Positions 13,266-28,200 of a stretch of 64,000 nucleotides of DNA are shown one piece after another. Position 1 is the stretch's first letter. Each line of letters starts with the position of its first letter. The notes beneath the pieces are model-generated. The model worked only from the letters and a program-made list of their open reading frames with translations, searched no databases and had not been told where the DNA came from. Source of the DNA: Apostichopus californicus (lineage: Eukaryota; Echinodermata; Holothuroidea; Aspidochirotida; Stichopodidae); the NCBI GenBank assembly GCA_020650975.1, contig JAIPMN010000662.1, positions 1-64,000 on the forward strand. The letters are read 5' to 3'. A program made the position numbers and the translations under genes.

Positions 13266-16200
13266 CTGTGAAGAAGAAAGAAACAGAAACATACAATATA
13301 ACATAACAACTGAAAGAGAACCCTCGAAAGAGACCAAGAAAAAAGAAATGAAAAAAAAAAACCCATAAAAAGAGGGAGAAAATGCAACAGTACATAGATT
13401 GACAGTTTGAAGCATGCCCATGTTCATACAGTATGCCATTGATAGTGAAATCACGTACACCTTACTTTTGCTTATAAATAATATCTTGTTTTCTCTCTTA
13501 CTCATCTCTTTTACCCAATATTTGTAAAAAAAAAAAGGAAGAAATATCCAATGTTTACTTCAATTTGTTTTAGGTTGTAAACTGTATGTGACAGGACAAT
13601 CTAAAGGTCATCAATATTGGCCCGAAAGGGACTTGCTAAAAATGACTAGAGGCTCTCAAGAGTAGCTCTCCCGGACTACAATTTACACTTTACAATTTAT
13701 TCCGATAAATTGAGGGACTCATGTCCAATTAATAGAGAATTAAATGTATCACGGAGGGGGGGGGGGGATGCACGAGCGACCGTTATCACATTTTTCTAGC
13801 ATATTGGGGGGGGGAGGGGGAGGGGCGATCGTCTCTTTCACTTATGCCACTAGCAAACACAATAGGTGTCGCTAAATTATGTACAGTATGCTTGGTGGTT
13901 AGATTTAAGGCACCATGCTAAGACAGAAAAGCTGTAGCAATCATTTTAAAATCCCCTGCAGCTCAGCTGAATGTCAATGTCAAACAATGGAGATTATCTC
14001 AGCAGACCATCAATGGCTATTGTGTGAAATTCCACAGCTCACAAAAGATTTGGAATCAACACAGCCTGGCTACTAGATGCTGTTGTCCGCTCAGCATCCT
14101 GCATTTGACACAGTACAGTGATACCTAACGGAAAGCACACTCAGATAGTGGAAAATTCACATTTATAAGTATTTTTGGTCATTTCACAAACTGGTACTTA
14201 ATCTATAATATAATTGGTTAGCTGTGTTTCGGCAGACCATCAGTAATTGCAATTTGCCAACGATGCAATCAAGAACGGTTTCATCTCGACCCTGCAGTAA
14301 GTAGCTCTGAAAATACACAGTGTCTCATTTATTACTGACCACCTGAAGTACACAGAATTGAGTGCTTGACATCCCTCACAGCCAAGGACAAGACTTTCTC
14401 TGAGTAAGATCCTAAAGATAGCAGCACTGCCTACACTCATTTACTGACGGGTAGACCTCACCACCATAACAACTACTGTACCATCGCCAGTGAACTCAAA
14501 TAACCAGTTGACTGACACCGCTTAACCTGAAGCCTGTCCAGGCCGAGCATTGTCATCTATCTGACTTCTTTCTCAGCAAGACAACAAAATTGGCTTGTTA
14601 AAAATGATGGTGGTAAATAATAAACTTGACAGCACCATTTATTGGAAGCTGGAGTTTCCAGGAGAGTTGTCTGTTTTTCAAACTAATTTGGTTCAATCTG
14701 TTGAAGTTTGCAGTGAAGGAAAGTTGTTTTGATATGAAATGACTGATCTGGGATGACTGGCATGTCCCTATCTGACTGTTAGGTATGTTTGGTCATTGAC
14801 CTTAACAGACAAGGTGCAAGATGGGTATGATAGCAAAGAAACAAAAAACAATTTAAATGTCATGTATACAGCAATTATTACTGCAGGGGAAGGGGGGTGG
14901 GTTGGGGGAGGTCATTCCATGAGGTTTGGGTCATGATGGATTTTGAGTGTATTTCTGCATATATTATAAACCATGCTTATATTCCACAACATTATCAAAT
15001 CAAGCTGTTTTTTGGTTTTGGAACAGAGAGGGAAAATGTTACAAGTTGGATATTTAATAAACATTGATGTGTTTTTCTTGTGATTACATACATTAGTGTT
15101 GTCTTTCATAAACATTAGCAAAAACTTGATGTTTTGTAAAGCTAGGGGCCAAATTGAAAGGAAACTTGTGTCAAAGCAAATAGACCATTTAATCTTTTAG
15201 CATGGAGTATCATAATAGGTTGAAAGAATATTACTGTCTGGAGGGTGCATGTGAAATGTCACATGACCAATGATTTAAATGTCAAATATAGATAACACAA
15301 TAAAATTAATATTATTAATGGACTCCCACTTGACAGCTAGCATTCCATTAAAGGGATAGCGTAAAGTAACCCCACATATTTTTTATAGATCTAGATAAAT
15401 GTAGATATTGTATGCTAAAATATCAAAAGAAAAGAAGCTACTGTACTTCTTAATACAATTATGAAATAAAATATTACTGTAAAATATTACTGTATTTTTC
15501 ATGATGTTGAAATGTTTGGGAAAAAAACTATTTATATGTTATAAATATGTCGTCTTACTGTACTGTAAGTATGCAGAATTAACATGTTATCTTTCTCAGA
15601 ATTTTGCTTTTAATTAATTTACTGTAATACCCTGCATAATTTAAAACAAATATATATTAAAAGTAATTAATGGACCCAAATTTAAAAAAAAAAATTGTTC
15701 AAAAATAGCCGAGGTGAATTTAATCAATTACAAAATATGATACAGAGCACCCCATTGCTGTATGAATTCAGTTTTATGCGGATTTAAGTCCTGTACTCTC
15801 TCCTTCAGGTCACTGTACATACAGCTCTATAAACTGTGGTTATTGTATGTTATTGGCAAATCTGTCAATGGCATACTGTATATGGACAGCTAAAAGTGAT
15901 AAATATTGTAGCTGTTTCCCCAGGAAGTGGAAAAAAAAAACGTTGTACATGAGGTTCACAGTACTTGATATTGATTTGATGGTGAAGGGTATTTTGTGAC
16001 TAACTGTTGGCTTTATGCTTTATGTGGATGTCAACAATAACACATGAAAAGAACAAACCTCTTAACCAAAAATAATTGTCACAAAAAAAAATTGTCATAA
16101 AAAAAATTTGTCATAAAAAAAATTGTTCAAAAATAGCTGAGGTGATTTTAATCAAATACAAAATATGATACAGGGCACCCAATTGCTGTATGAATTCAGT

Positions 16201-19200
16201 TTTATGCACATTTAAGTCCTGTACTCTCTCCTTCAGGTCACTGTACATTTAGCTCTATAAACTGTGGTTAAATATATTGTATGTTGTTGGCAAATCTGCC
16301 AATGGCATACTGTATATGGACAGCTAAAATTGGTAAATATTGTAGCTTTTTCCCCAGGAAGTGGGAAAAAAAATATTGTATATACATGAGGTTCACAATA
16401 CTTGATATTGATTTTATGGTAAAGGGTATTTTGTGACTAACTGTTGGCTTTATGCTATATGTGGATGTCAACAATAACACATGAAAAGAACAAACTGCTT
16501 AACAAAAGTTTTATGCATTAAGATGGTACTGAGGCTAGGATTAATGACTAACAAATACAAAATTGCTTTCTTCTCTCCATCCCTCGTCTACTAATCCCCT
16601 TTCATCTATCTCTTTGTGTTCACCATGCTCATTAACCTGTCTGTATTCTGTGCATGTTTTTGTCCCTTCTGTTAGTGTTACTTGTCATTCAGCCTCTGAA
16701 GAAGATCCTGCTAGGATCGAAACGTCAGGCCAACTTTCTTTTATACAAGTACAAATTTGTAAACAAACTAAGAGAGAAAGCAAAAGGACAGTCAACTAAC
16801 CAGATACAGTATACAGTACAACAACAGCAAGTATTTGTATAAATCAGTATTTTTACAACTGTCTGAACAATTGTACCTACAGTTACCACCTAGGACACAT
16901 GGGGTTGTAAGTACTCTAAAGGTTAGCTGATATTTTATAATTCCTTGCAGAGAAATTAGCCAAGGTCATGAAACTACTGAAAATGTGCAGATTTGTACAC
17001 TGTACGTACGTACTGTACATACTTTTTATGCTAGACCTGCATGAAGACTTAGAATGTAGATATTCAATAAGAAGTATTAAAAAAAAAAAGATTTACATGT
17101 GTCACACTTGCTCAAGACTAAATTAAACAAACATTCCTCCACCATCCCCCCCCCCCAAAAAAAAAAAATCTTAAAAAAAATAATAATAATCATAAATATA
17201 TTGAAACAAAATGCAATATCTCAAATTTATGGTACTTTAAACTAGTTTAGAATCTATCTCCTTGAAATATTGAGCTGTTATACAGAGTTCAGTTAATCGG
17301 AAAAAAAAAACGGTACACAGAATATGTCAGAAACAAGAGAACAATTGTTGATTAAAACTGATAATAAACTTTACAGACTTCACTTACTAAAAAAATCCAA
17401 TACTTACCGAATATTTGTACTTGCTACTGAACATTCTTTAAAGTAAAAACATGTCCTTCTCCCTCAATGGTGTGAAATCAAAACAAAACGATACAATCAT
17501 TTGGGAGATATATATACATATATCTATATCTATATATATATATCTTATGAATGAGCAAATCAATAAACACTGCCAGACAATGAAGAATGTGATTTCTAAC
17601 CGCTGAGTCTGTTGTTCGTGCCCATACCATGAACTACTACTGTAGTCTGAAAATAAATTGGTCACACTTGAGCTTGACAACAGGTGCAGTAGAACAGTCC
17701 ATTATGCATGTAGGGGTAAAGTACTTAACTAACAATGAAGTAGAAGGTTCTTTACCTTCAAGGCTGCTACACGGTGTAGCAAGGGAATCTATGGATTATC
17801 GCTTTGTTGTACAAAATGCATCAAATTTTTAACCTTAACCACAGACAAAAGGTTACCTTTTTGCTTTATTTACTATCATCCTTCTGTTTTTATATTTGGT
17901 GTGTGTGCTTTTCTTCTGTATGCAAATTTATTTTGTTCTTGGCCTTCACTTATAGTAATTAGATAAAGTGCAGCTTTAAAACAGTTTTTGTGTTTACCAC
18001 CTCAAAAGGAAAAACTCAAACACAGAATTTGTTCAGAAATTCATTGTTGTGGAAAAAAGGTACTGTTGTACAGCTTTTTGATAACCACAATCCAAGGATG
18101 AATAAACATATTAACTATTTTAATTTTTTCACAAACAGCAGAGTTTACACCTGCTACAGAAATTGGACTGATCAGTTTCGACCTACAAAACGAGACTATT
18201 TGGCGGGGAAACAAAATACAATAAAGAAGGCATTCAAAATTGAGCAATTCTAGGTGAAATTTACAAAAAAAATTGCAAAGACATTGAAGATACATATAAA
18301 CTGTACATGAAGAGCATTCCCCATCTGTGGCAATTACAATAACGGCACAGTGCGCACACAGCAATCTAGATATCATTCTGGCAATCCATGTAACCATATT
18401 TGAAAATTTTGTATCTTGGTTATCAATTTCATACGCCACTTTCATGCAGTACTGTATGCATATAGAATTATGGAAAATCAACCACACATGCTCTCCGACT
18501 GAACATACGATACAAAACTTCAGACAAAATCCGTTGCTAGGTTACTTCATTAATTATACATTTTGCTCTCTCTACAATCATAATGTGTATCTTTTTCACA
18601 TCTTAGAACTGTTTTGTTTCTAAGAACTGTTTTGTTTTAAATTTGTAAGTATTTTTGTTATTTATTTTTTATCTGTTTATTTATTTATTTATTTATGTAT
18701 GCGACTGAACTGATAAAACTGTTTACATTTGATTAACATCGGATTCCAGTTGATCCAACTGTCAGACAGACAAACTACTGGAGTGTCATAATCAAAATGA
18801 ATGTTGTTTTAGTCATTTTGTTATCAAAATTTTATGATTATGTTTGTAAACTGATGTTGTCTGTCAATCAAAAAGATTTGAAATACTGTAGGAAGAAAAA
18901 ATGACGAAAAAATAAAGATAAACAAAAAGTATAAAACAAAGGAAAGAGTTGTACTCTAATCAATATGCAGCCCACCAGACAGTTTCAGTAAGAGCAGGTG
19001 TGACGAGAGCAAGGCCAGAAAGGCTGAAGCCACCCTGCCCCCCCCCCAGGGTCTCCTAAGGGTCGATTAAGGATCCTGGGATCAATTAGGGGCCACAGTT
19101 AAATTGATCTAAAGAATCACATAGGTTTCATTCACAATATACACTTATAACTTAAAAGAGTGCAAAACAGGGGGGGGGGGGAAGGGGAGGGGGCTGTTTC

Positions 19201-22200
19201 AAAACCTGGCTCCCAATGCATCTGAATGTTTTTGTTGTTATTTGTGCATAGAGCTTCCTGGTTAGTTATGAAAGTTGAAGTTTTCTGCATAGGATTTTAG
19301 AACTAATAAAATAAACAGTATAAAAGCATTACCTAAACCAACATTAAAATTGCCCTACGGCTGTTTTACAGCATATTATAGGGTTCTATCATAGCAATAT
19401 GAAACATCACAACCTCTTTAAACTTGTTGACAACAGTTTTATTAAATTATGTACATTTTGTTGGCCATCAGTTCAAATCAGATAACATTTTGGCTGCTGC
19501 TGTCAGTATGTGAGTTGCAGGTCATGTTTTGCCAAGGAAGTGGATCATTCTACTGTATGTCACCAAATGTTGCTCAGAGATCACTGCCTCATTTCTTGAA
19601 CAAAGAATAATCTGATCATAATATATTGGTAAGATTCCTAAATATAGACTTACATAATTTATTCCAATACTGATATATGTGTAACATTGTTTTGTATAAT
19701 TTACACCTTTTTATATTTTTGATTTGGCACAGAGAGCAACTTCATGACAAACAAAGCTGTGAAACCTCCAAAACAGATGAAACCACTAAATTAATCCCAC
19801 TGGAATTTATATAAAATGTAGATAAATTTGTTTTCAGCTTCAGTAGTATTCAACGACAAAAATTGTCCAAGGTTTGTCACGCTGTATTATGTATGTTTGT
19901 ATGTATGTTTGTAACTGGGAAAATAATTAAAGCCAGGGTGATATTTTCCAGAAACTTATCAATTACACGTTACACATTGTTTCTCCTTCTTGGTTTGTAA
20001 CAATTTCAATTACAAACTGTTCTTGATTTCCTGTGAGAGAGCCAGAAATCCCAGGCCAGCTATAATCAAGACAGTGGTAAATATCCTATGCTGACTCCTG
20101 GTATACAGTTTCATCTACAGAGCACCCCGAGGGCCATAAAGCTACGAAATACGTACTTCAAAGTTAGTTGAGTATCAATCGTTATTACTGTATGGACAGG
20201 AAAAACGCTTTACATCTGGTATATACAGTGTGCCCAAAGCAAACAGGACAAAGAGTTCGAAAGGAGCAAGCCCCAGAAAATATGAAAAATAAAATATGAA
20301 AAATATAATAAAAATGCAGCAAAAGTAAGACAAAAGAATCTCAGGGAATAAATACACTGACAGCAAATAGAAAACTTAGAGCCGGAGTGGGAAAGAAGAA
20401 TAAAAAAATATAAAACATATAAAAACTAGAAATAATAAATAAATGTATATGAATGAGTGAGTGAATGAATGAATGAACGAATGAATGAATAAATGAATGA
20501 ACAAATAAATTTGTATACATAAATATATATAAATAAATGAATGCATGAATGAATGGATGAATGAATAAATGAACAAATAAATATATGTATAAATAAATAT
20601 ATATAAATAAATGCATGCATGAAGGAATGGATTGATCGATGGATGGATGAACAAATAATATGTATAAATATATGTAAATAAATGAATGCATGAATGAATT
20701 GATGGATGGATGGATGAATGAATAAATGAACAAATAAATATGTATAAATAAATATATATAAATAAATGCATGCATGAAGGAATGGATCAATGGATGGATG
20801 GATGAATGAACAAATAAATATATATAAATATATGTAAATAAATGAATGCATAAATGGATGGATGGATGAAATTGATGAATGTATGAAGGAATGAATAAAT
20901 GAATAACTACAAAAATAAAAATAAATAAACTGACAAATAAATTAATAAAATAGGGGATGCAATTTTGCAAAAAAATTGACTAACAACAACTTTGAGGACT
21001 ATTTGTACAATGACCTAACAATTTGTGTACGGTCCTGAGAAAAGTTTGATTTACAGTACTACCGGAAGCTCTTGATAGTAGCTATTGTGCAGGCTGTGCT
21101 AATGGCACAATCTAATGAAAAGAGCTTGCACTACTACTGCAGGGGAAAGGCAGTGTCCAGTTAGATGACAATGTTTAAAACTATACTGATGAATATACTC
21201 AATGAAAACAGTATGCCTCTGCATGTGCACGAAACCTGCAACACAAATTTGCATACTTGTACGAAACTTTGCATCTAACCTGTATCAAGTTTGCTATACG
21301 ATACTTGTCAGATAAATAATACTATGGAAACCAGATAAATAATACTGTGGATACCAGATAAATAATACTGTGGATACCAGATACATACTGTAGTACTGTG
21401 GATACCAGATAAATAATACTGTGGATACACGATAAATGATATTGTGGATACCAGATAAATGATACTGTGGATATCTGATAAATAATACTATGGATACCAG
21501 ATAAATAATACTGTGGATGCCAGATAAATAATACTGTGGATGCCAGATAAATGATACTGTGGATACCAGATAAATGATACTGTGGATACCAGATAAATGA
21601 TACTGTGGATACCAGATAAATAATACTATGGATACCAGATAAATAATACTGTGGATACCAGAACAATGATACTGTGGATACACGATAAATGATACTGTGG
21701 ATACAAGATAAATAATACTGTGGATACCAGATACATAGTACTGTGGATACCAGATAAATAATACTGTGGATACACGATAAATGATACTGTGGATACCAGA
21801 TAAATGATACTGTGGATACCAGATAAATAATACTGTGGATACCAGATAAATAATACTGTGGATGCCAGATAAATTATACTGTGGATACCAGATAAATGAT
21901 ACTGTGGATACCAGATAAATAATTAGTTGTGGATACAAGATAAATATTACTGTGGATACCAGATAAATAATATATACTGTGGATACCAGATAAATAATAC
22001 TGTGTATACTATTCTGCGAATTAATGGAAATTTCTACAAAATCTACAACATAAAAAAGCAAATTTTCCAAAGGTAGCTGATTACAATATGAAATTGACAA
22101 GTTTCTTAAGGGAAACAAGGAAAACAATGTGGATCATGTGAATGGAATCTAACAAAACCTTAGTGTAGATCTTCTCTGTTAATGTACTGTATTGCACTGT

Positions 22201-25200
22201 ACAAAGTAAACTGTATGGGGGATTCTAGTTCATCAGAAAAACATGACATGTACACAGGACTGCCTACATTCTCTGCTGATAGACATGTTTTTGTTGTCCG
22301 GCTTCTTTTCATAAATGCCTCGAGCAAGAAAAAAACCAAAACTGACATTTATGGCTGTTGTGGGTTTCCATACCCTATCTTCCTTTAATCTACGATGAAC
22401 TGTCAAATAAAATGTATGCGAAGGAATTAATCGCTTCTAAACACTTAGGGTTTTTTGAAAAGGATAAACTGAGAGATGTTTTCGCGAGGAGAAGGTGTAA
22501 TTATCTTTCCCAGCAATAAATGCAATACTGATCCATCACCGCATGACAAAATTTGATGAATCGGAAGATTTTTCTGCGGGCATTAAATAGTTTGCCGAGG
22601 AAAACGATGCTGACATAAATGACAAGGTTTTTGACCATCCCAGTTTGAATTTCTGTCAGTCTTTGTCAGAATATGTACACATACCAAATACATCATTCAC
22701 ATTTATTGAAAATGTTTTTTTTTTCTTTTTCTTTATCTACCCTTTGCTATGAAGAAACTTACTCTTCAAAGTAAAACTTTAGTTGTAGCCTACTGTACAG
22801 GGTGATACGTGAGAACTCAGGGGCTGCGAAAAGTTTCTAAAAATTCTGTCATACTTGATGGTATGAAGTAAGATTGATTATGTTTATAACATCTGCTTTG
22901 ATATCTGAAGCTGTGAAAGAGGTTATTCGAGTGCACGAAAACATTGGGAGTCGAAGTTATAGGACTTTCATGAAACAGTCCTTGATAGAAGAATGATGTA
23001 CATCAAAGAATACATCAGCTTACGAAAGCGAATGAGGAAAATTAATGAAGTTGTGCAACAATGTTACAAGGTGCTACAGAGAAACAAAATATTCTAAAAT
23101 AAGGAAGTTAAAAAATGCAATGTACGTTACAGTGTGAGCACTATAGCTGGACTAAGGACTCGAGAGCACTTGTAAAATATGTTAAATGAAGTTAAATGAA
23201 TGTACAAACACTATATACACCAATGTGTGTGTCTAATTGATAGATACAAGGCTTCACCTGAATTTAATTATAATGGATTGATGTACAGTACGTACAGTAA
23301 CACCTGGGTCTTTTCTATCAATAAATATTAAGCAAATAAATGAGATATACTGTATATGTCTTTAAATATATTCAAATACAACTTATTCAAGATACTTTGC
23401 AGGACCAGAGTGTGAGCCTCATCATTATTAGGGTAGTGCTACAAATACTGTCTACATACTGTCTATATACTGCTACATGCTGTAGCCTATAGATGCAGTA
23501 ATGGATACCATTAAGTGTCTACAGAAAGGAGTTGAGGGTTAATTATGGTCCTGGCCTTTCAATATATGAAAGAAATACAAATCTGAGATATTCACATGAA
23601 CTCCAGTGAATGTGTAAAACCAGAGAATAATTATTAATTCATATATAAAGAGATCTATCCGGGCAAATTGTGAAAGATTTGTCCTGGTTGTCCCTCAGAC
23701 AACCAGGTATTACTGTACTTCTTGGATGTCCTGTTTAGGTTTGGTGACTAGAATTACCAGCTCTGTGCCAGTAAAACTCCCATCGGGTGGATCACAGAGC
23801 GTTTTATTTCAGTATTTCCGAAGTGACAAAGGGCGACACCAATTTATCATATTACCTTTGCGGGGATATGAAGTTACAATGCAATCTGAATTCAATGTGA
23901 ACGACTAGTCAGCCTCCAAACCACAACCAAAGCTAATTTTAGCCGTCCGAACGGAAATTTGGTCATCTCATACTTTCGTTAATAATTTGCCCGGAATTTG
24001 TGAAGCCAAGGGCCCGCAGAAATGTCCATTTATTGTTACAAATAATATAATCTTCTCTTAGCTACAATGAGAATTTATATCTTTGTCACTATCGTTACTT
24101 TGAGATAGATCTGCAAAAGTTTGAACTCTGGTAAATTTTCTTGGTAGGACAATTAGAATCTATTAAAAGGATTGTACATTACAAACAGCTGACAATATCA
24201 CAGTTAACAAAAGTCAGAACGGAAGCTGAGCTTACTGTGACAATTAACAGCTGCATAATAAGTGCATAGGTGACTGTTATTACCGATTACACGCTACAGA
24301 GAGATCAATATATTAACCAAGTTAATACAATACCAATGACACAACAATACCAATAGACTAATAACTATACCAAAGATACAACAATACCGATACAGACTTA
24401 ATAAAGACCATACCTATTGTGCTACAGCTTGATGTGGTTAGCAATTATACGATTTTCCATGCCTTCAACTTCTAATTTTAAACAACCATATGGTTGAATA
24501 GTTTAAACTGTATGCACAGAGACGGTCAATCCTCAGTAAATATAGGTGACCGTCCATATTCTGTCCTCTTCAAGTTAAACACAACTTCTGTTTTTATGTA
24601 GGTGTCTGCTAGAATGAACTTGAAAAGCATATAGCAAGAGTTACCATTGAGAGTACAACTGTTACTATGGGTGTGGCGCAAATGTCTGCACAAGGTTTTA
24701 AACTACAGTATTTGGTCAACAACTTTGGTCCAAAGTTATTATTCATCTCTCTGTCTTTAGCTAATTTTAAAGCATACATTTTTGAAACAGATTTAGGAAT
24801 GAAGATTGGTAAGCACGGAGTCAGGGGAAAAGGTGAATGAGAGCAAACTCAACATTTGGTAACTATGGCGACTTGCAGCCTTTTCTGATTGATATTTCTA
24901 GATAAAAAAACAAAGTGGTACATGGAGCTCTTCCCATTAGTAAAGTTCTCCACAGGATTAAATGTATTGAAAATACTGTACAAAACATGGTACAGTAAAG
25001 CTTTTAAACAACTCTTTGTCCAGGGACCAGATCTAGGTTTTTCTAAAGGAGATGGGTAAGGCCCCTGGGGTAATTGAAGCTGACCTCATATGTAGTGGTG
25101 TGGGATATTCCCCCCCCCCCCCAGAAGAGATTGAAAGTTTTTGATGCACTAACTGGTGCGATCTGAGGCATACAGTATGTACAGTAGACTATAAATTAAG

Positions 25201-28200
25201 TCTAACATTAGGTCTTTACGCAGGCTTGTGATAATAACTACTTTGGACATTTTTGTGTGAGGTTGAAATGATGGGTTTTGGAGGGGGGGGTGCAAAATGG
25301 GAGGGGATGTACATACATCTGGATCCACACCTATAGTCCTGACCTCTCTCATCTGCATCAGAGGTTGTGTTTTTTTCTCCCTTCCCTATAATTTCAAGTC
25401 TACAGTCTATCTCAATCCTCTGTAGGGTTGTATGTTTACCCTTGGACAGTATTCCATTAATTCCCCTACTGCTAACAATTCAAGTAATTCACTAACATCT
25501 GCAGCAAACTGGACGATAAATGTACTCTACACGACCTGTAATTCCTTGAATTTATTTATACGTTACAATGTACCATGTTTGAACCCCCTGTAGTGCCTTT
25601 AAGCTATCAAAGGCATATTCACTGCGAAAACTCGACTCAATACATGACAATGATCATGTCACTAGTGTGGAAGAATGTCCCATCCTCCCAAAGGCCGTCG
25701 GTTTAAAAATCCAAAGAAAACATGAAAAACAAATGACCCATCTTTTACTCTGTGTTGAGTGTCTTTTATGCTCTAGAGTATAATTCATCAAATCTGAAAT
25801 TAATGGGCTTGACAAAATAGCAACGACTTTCCAAGAAAAAGATGGGAGAAAAAAACAACAAACAAGTCAAAAAAAGCTAAAAGGAAACGAATAAGTGAAT
25901 TGAGGGGTTGATACAAAGGTAACAATGAAGATATACCAGGGCAGAAAAGAAAGACAAATATGATCAAAAAAACAAAGAAAGGAATACCTTAGGGATATTT
26001 TGACAGAGTGTAGTACAACAATTAGTAAACCTTGGCTTCCTATTCTTTACACTTTCTCAATTTCTACTCAGGTTGGTAATAAATAGAGGTGATTATCAAT
26101 GAAATACTGACCACATGAATCATACTGAGAGCTTTCATACCAAACCTGGCATATTGTCAACTGGTATATGTTCACTGTGCGATCTGTTGTACCTATTACA
26201 CAATACTCAAGAGGTGATGGGATGACTGATCGGAACTATGGTGGGGAGTCCCTGCTTTGTTATAAACATCCGAATAGTCAAAGGTGGTATATAGATCATG
26301 ACCTGTTGTGTATTGTTTAACGATCCTGCTGGTGCTATTCGATTCAACTGACATGTGACAATCTTGGTTAAATTTGTTGGCTTTTGATTCATAACCGATA
26401 CGGGCCGAGGCTTCACCAAGATGTAAAGTTTAATTTTGAAGAAAATGCTTCTGAGCTTCTCTGTATTAGCAACTGTACGAGACATTAAAATAAAGAAGTG
26501 CTCTAGCTCAGGTACTCATGAAAATAACAGGATTCTAATTAACTTTGTTTTTTCACGACTAAAACTCGTTAATTAATATTTAGGCTGTCAATATTAGCAA
26601 CTGATGAAGAACATATGAAACAAAAGCTTATTGACCTGTCCATGCCTGCGACCAGACAATTAGGATAATCCAGCAAAATTGTCTGCATTTGGTTCTATCA
26701 ACCAAACTGACAACTTTATATAATTCTTTCAATTTCTTGTTCTCTGTGTTTAATAGTTGATGACAGTGTTTGTGCAATCTTATGCAGGTCGATTCCTTTG
26801 TTTAACTTTACTTTGGGTTTCCATTTATTTGGTGAATAGAAAAATTTATGAATAGCTGTCTTTTTGTAAGGGTTCAATCAATACGACTGAGGTGGAAATT
26901 AAAGGAACTTAAGTCATAAAAGAGGGGGATGCGTGGGTTAAAAGACCGGACTAAAATGACCCGCCAAATACACAACTTATGTCGAGGGGGTTTTTCGGTG
27001 AGCTTGAAAGATCTAAGAGAGATCTAGTATGCGTTAAGCAAAGAAAACACCAGAGGTAACAATTTATGTCATATCAAAATGGGTTGCAAATTGAACATGG
27101 CAGATGTACACTGGGTTTGTACAGTAAAATTTAACCGTATCGAATGAGATGGTGAAAGATGTTGGTTCAGACTTGACCTTGAATTTAACTTGTACTGGGT
27201 ACACTTAAAGTTGCATGTTCAACTTGGTTGTAACTCTGTGGCATTCTGATCAAGCCATTCTTTCTGAGAAATCTTTGTGGTTACAACCTTTTAATTACTC
27301 ATAATAAGCAAGTTATTAATTACTCAATACAGTGAAAATGTTTTACTTTTCAAAAAGTTAACTCATGAACATAATTTACATTTTTATTTGGAAAGCTAAT
27401 GTTATCTCTTTTGATTGGTCGACTGAAACTTACAGAGTATCGTACAAGGGAAGTTTGCATTTCGTCTAAGTTCACAGTTAGGTAACCCCCAGATTACTAC
27501 AAAAATTAACACTATACGCAGTTGTGACTAAAATCTGATGACATTCCAATCGTGTATACACTCTATTGTAACTTAACCTGATGATGCAACTTGTACGACT
27601 CAATCAGCAGACAGATCTCAGGTTAATCTGAGTTAAGTTTGATGATACAACCTGGATTCAATTTACCTACTCATGATAGAATTCAAAACTTGACTGAAAC
27701 CAATGAATGTTACAGGGTTTTATTGCTTCTGATTTGCATGTAGGTACACAACCTACAGCATATGATATTACTTGCACTTCATGGCATATTCCGGTGACAG
27801 GCAGAGTGAGATTTTAACAAGGAAAACACACAAGTGAAAATACCATTTTGATATCTTGGTCAAAATTCTAAATATGGATTTGTCAAGGTCACAGATCTAT
27901 TTGCAGAAGAACCTTTATTGCTCCAGGAAAATGAATCACTTTAGGTGGTCTGTTATACCATCATGATAATGACAGCATATCTTTTCTTTTCAAGTTCCAT
28001 GTTGTTATTTTGTCCTTGAACTTTGCTACCAACGCAATGTCAGCTTTGACGTCAAGGGGATCAAATTTAAAGACATCATACAAATTCTGTTTTCTTTTCA
28101 GTTAATATATTTTTTTCTTTTTTTTTATCTCAATTTGCTTGTCTTCATGACCATGTCACTCACTCTGCTGTTGCCAGATACATAAACGTCTTGACAATTC

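Noticed and set aside
18041-18487. 148-codon minus-strand open frame
   Set aside because: No recognisable domain, overlapped by plus-strand open frames, inside ARFGAP1 intron 6; taken as chance.
20341-20970. 209-codon minus-strand open frame
   Set aside because: It is translated tetranucleotide repeat (Ile/Phe/His/Ser) with no start context, splice or homology.
26207-26485. 92-codon minus-strand frame with protein-like composition
   Set aside because: No family recognised, no splice partners and no neighbouring element parts.
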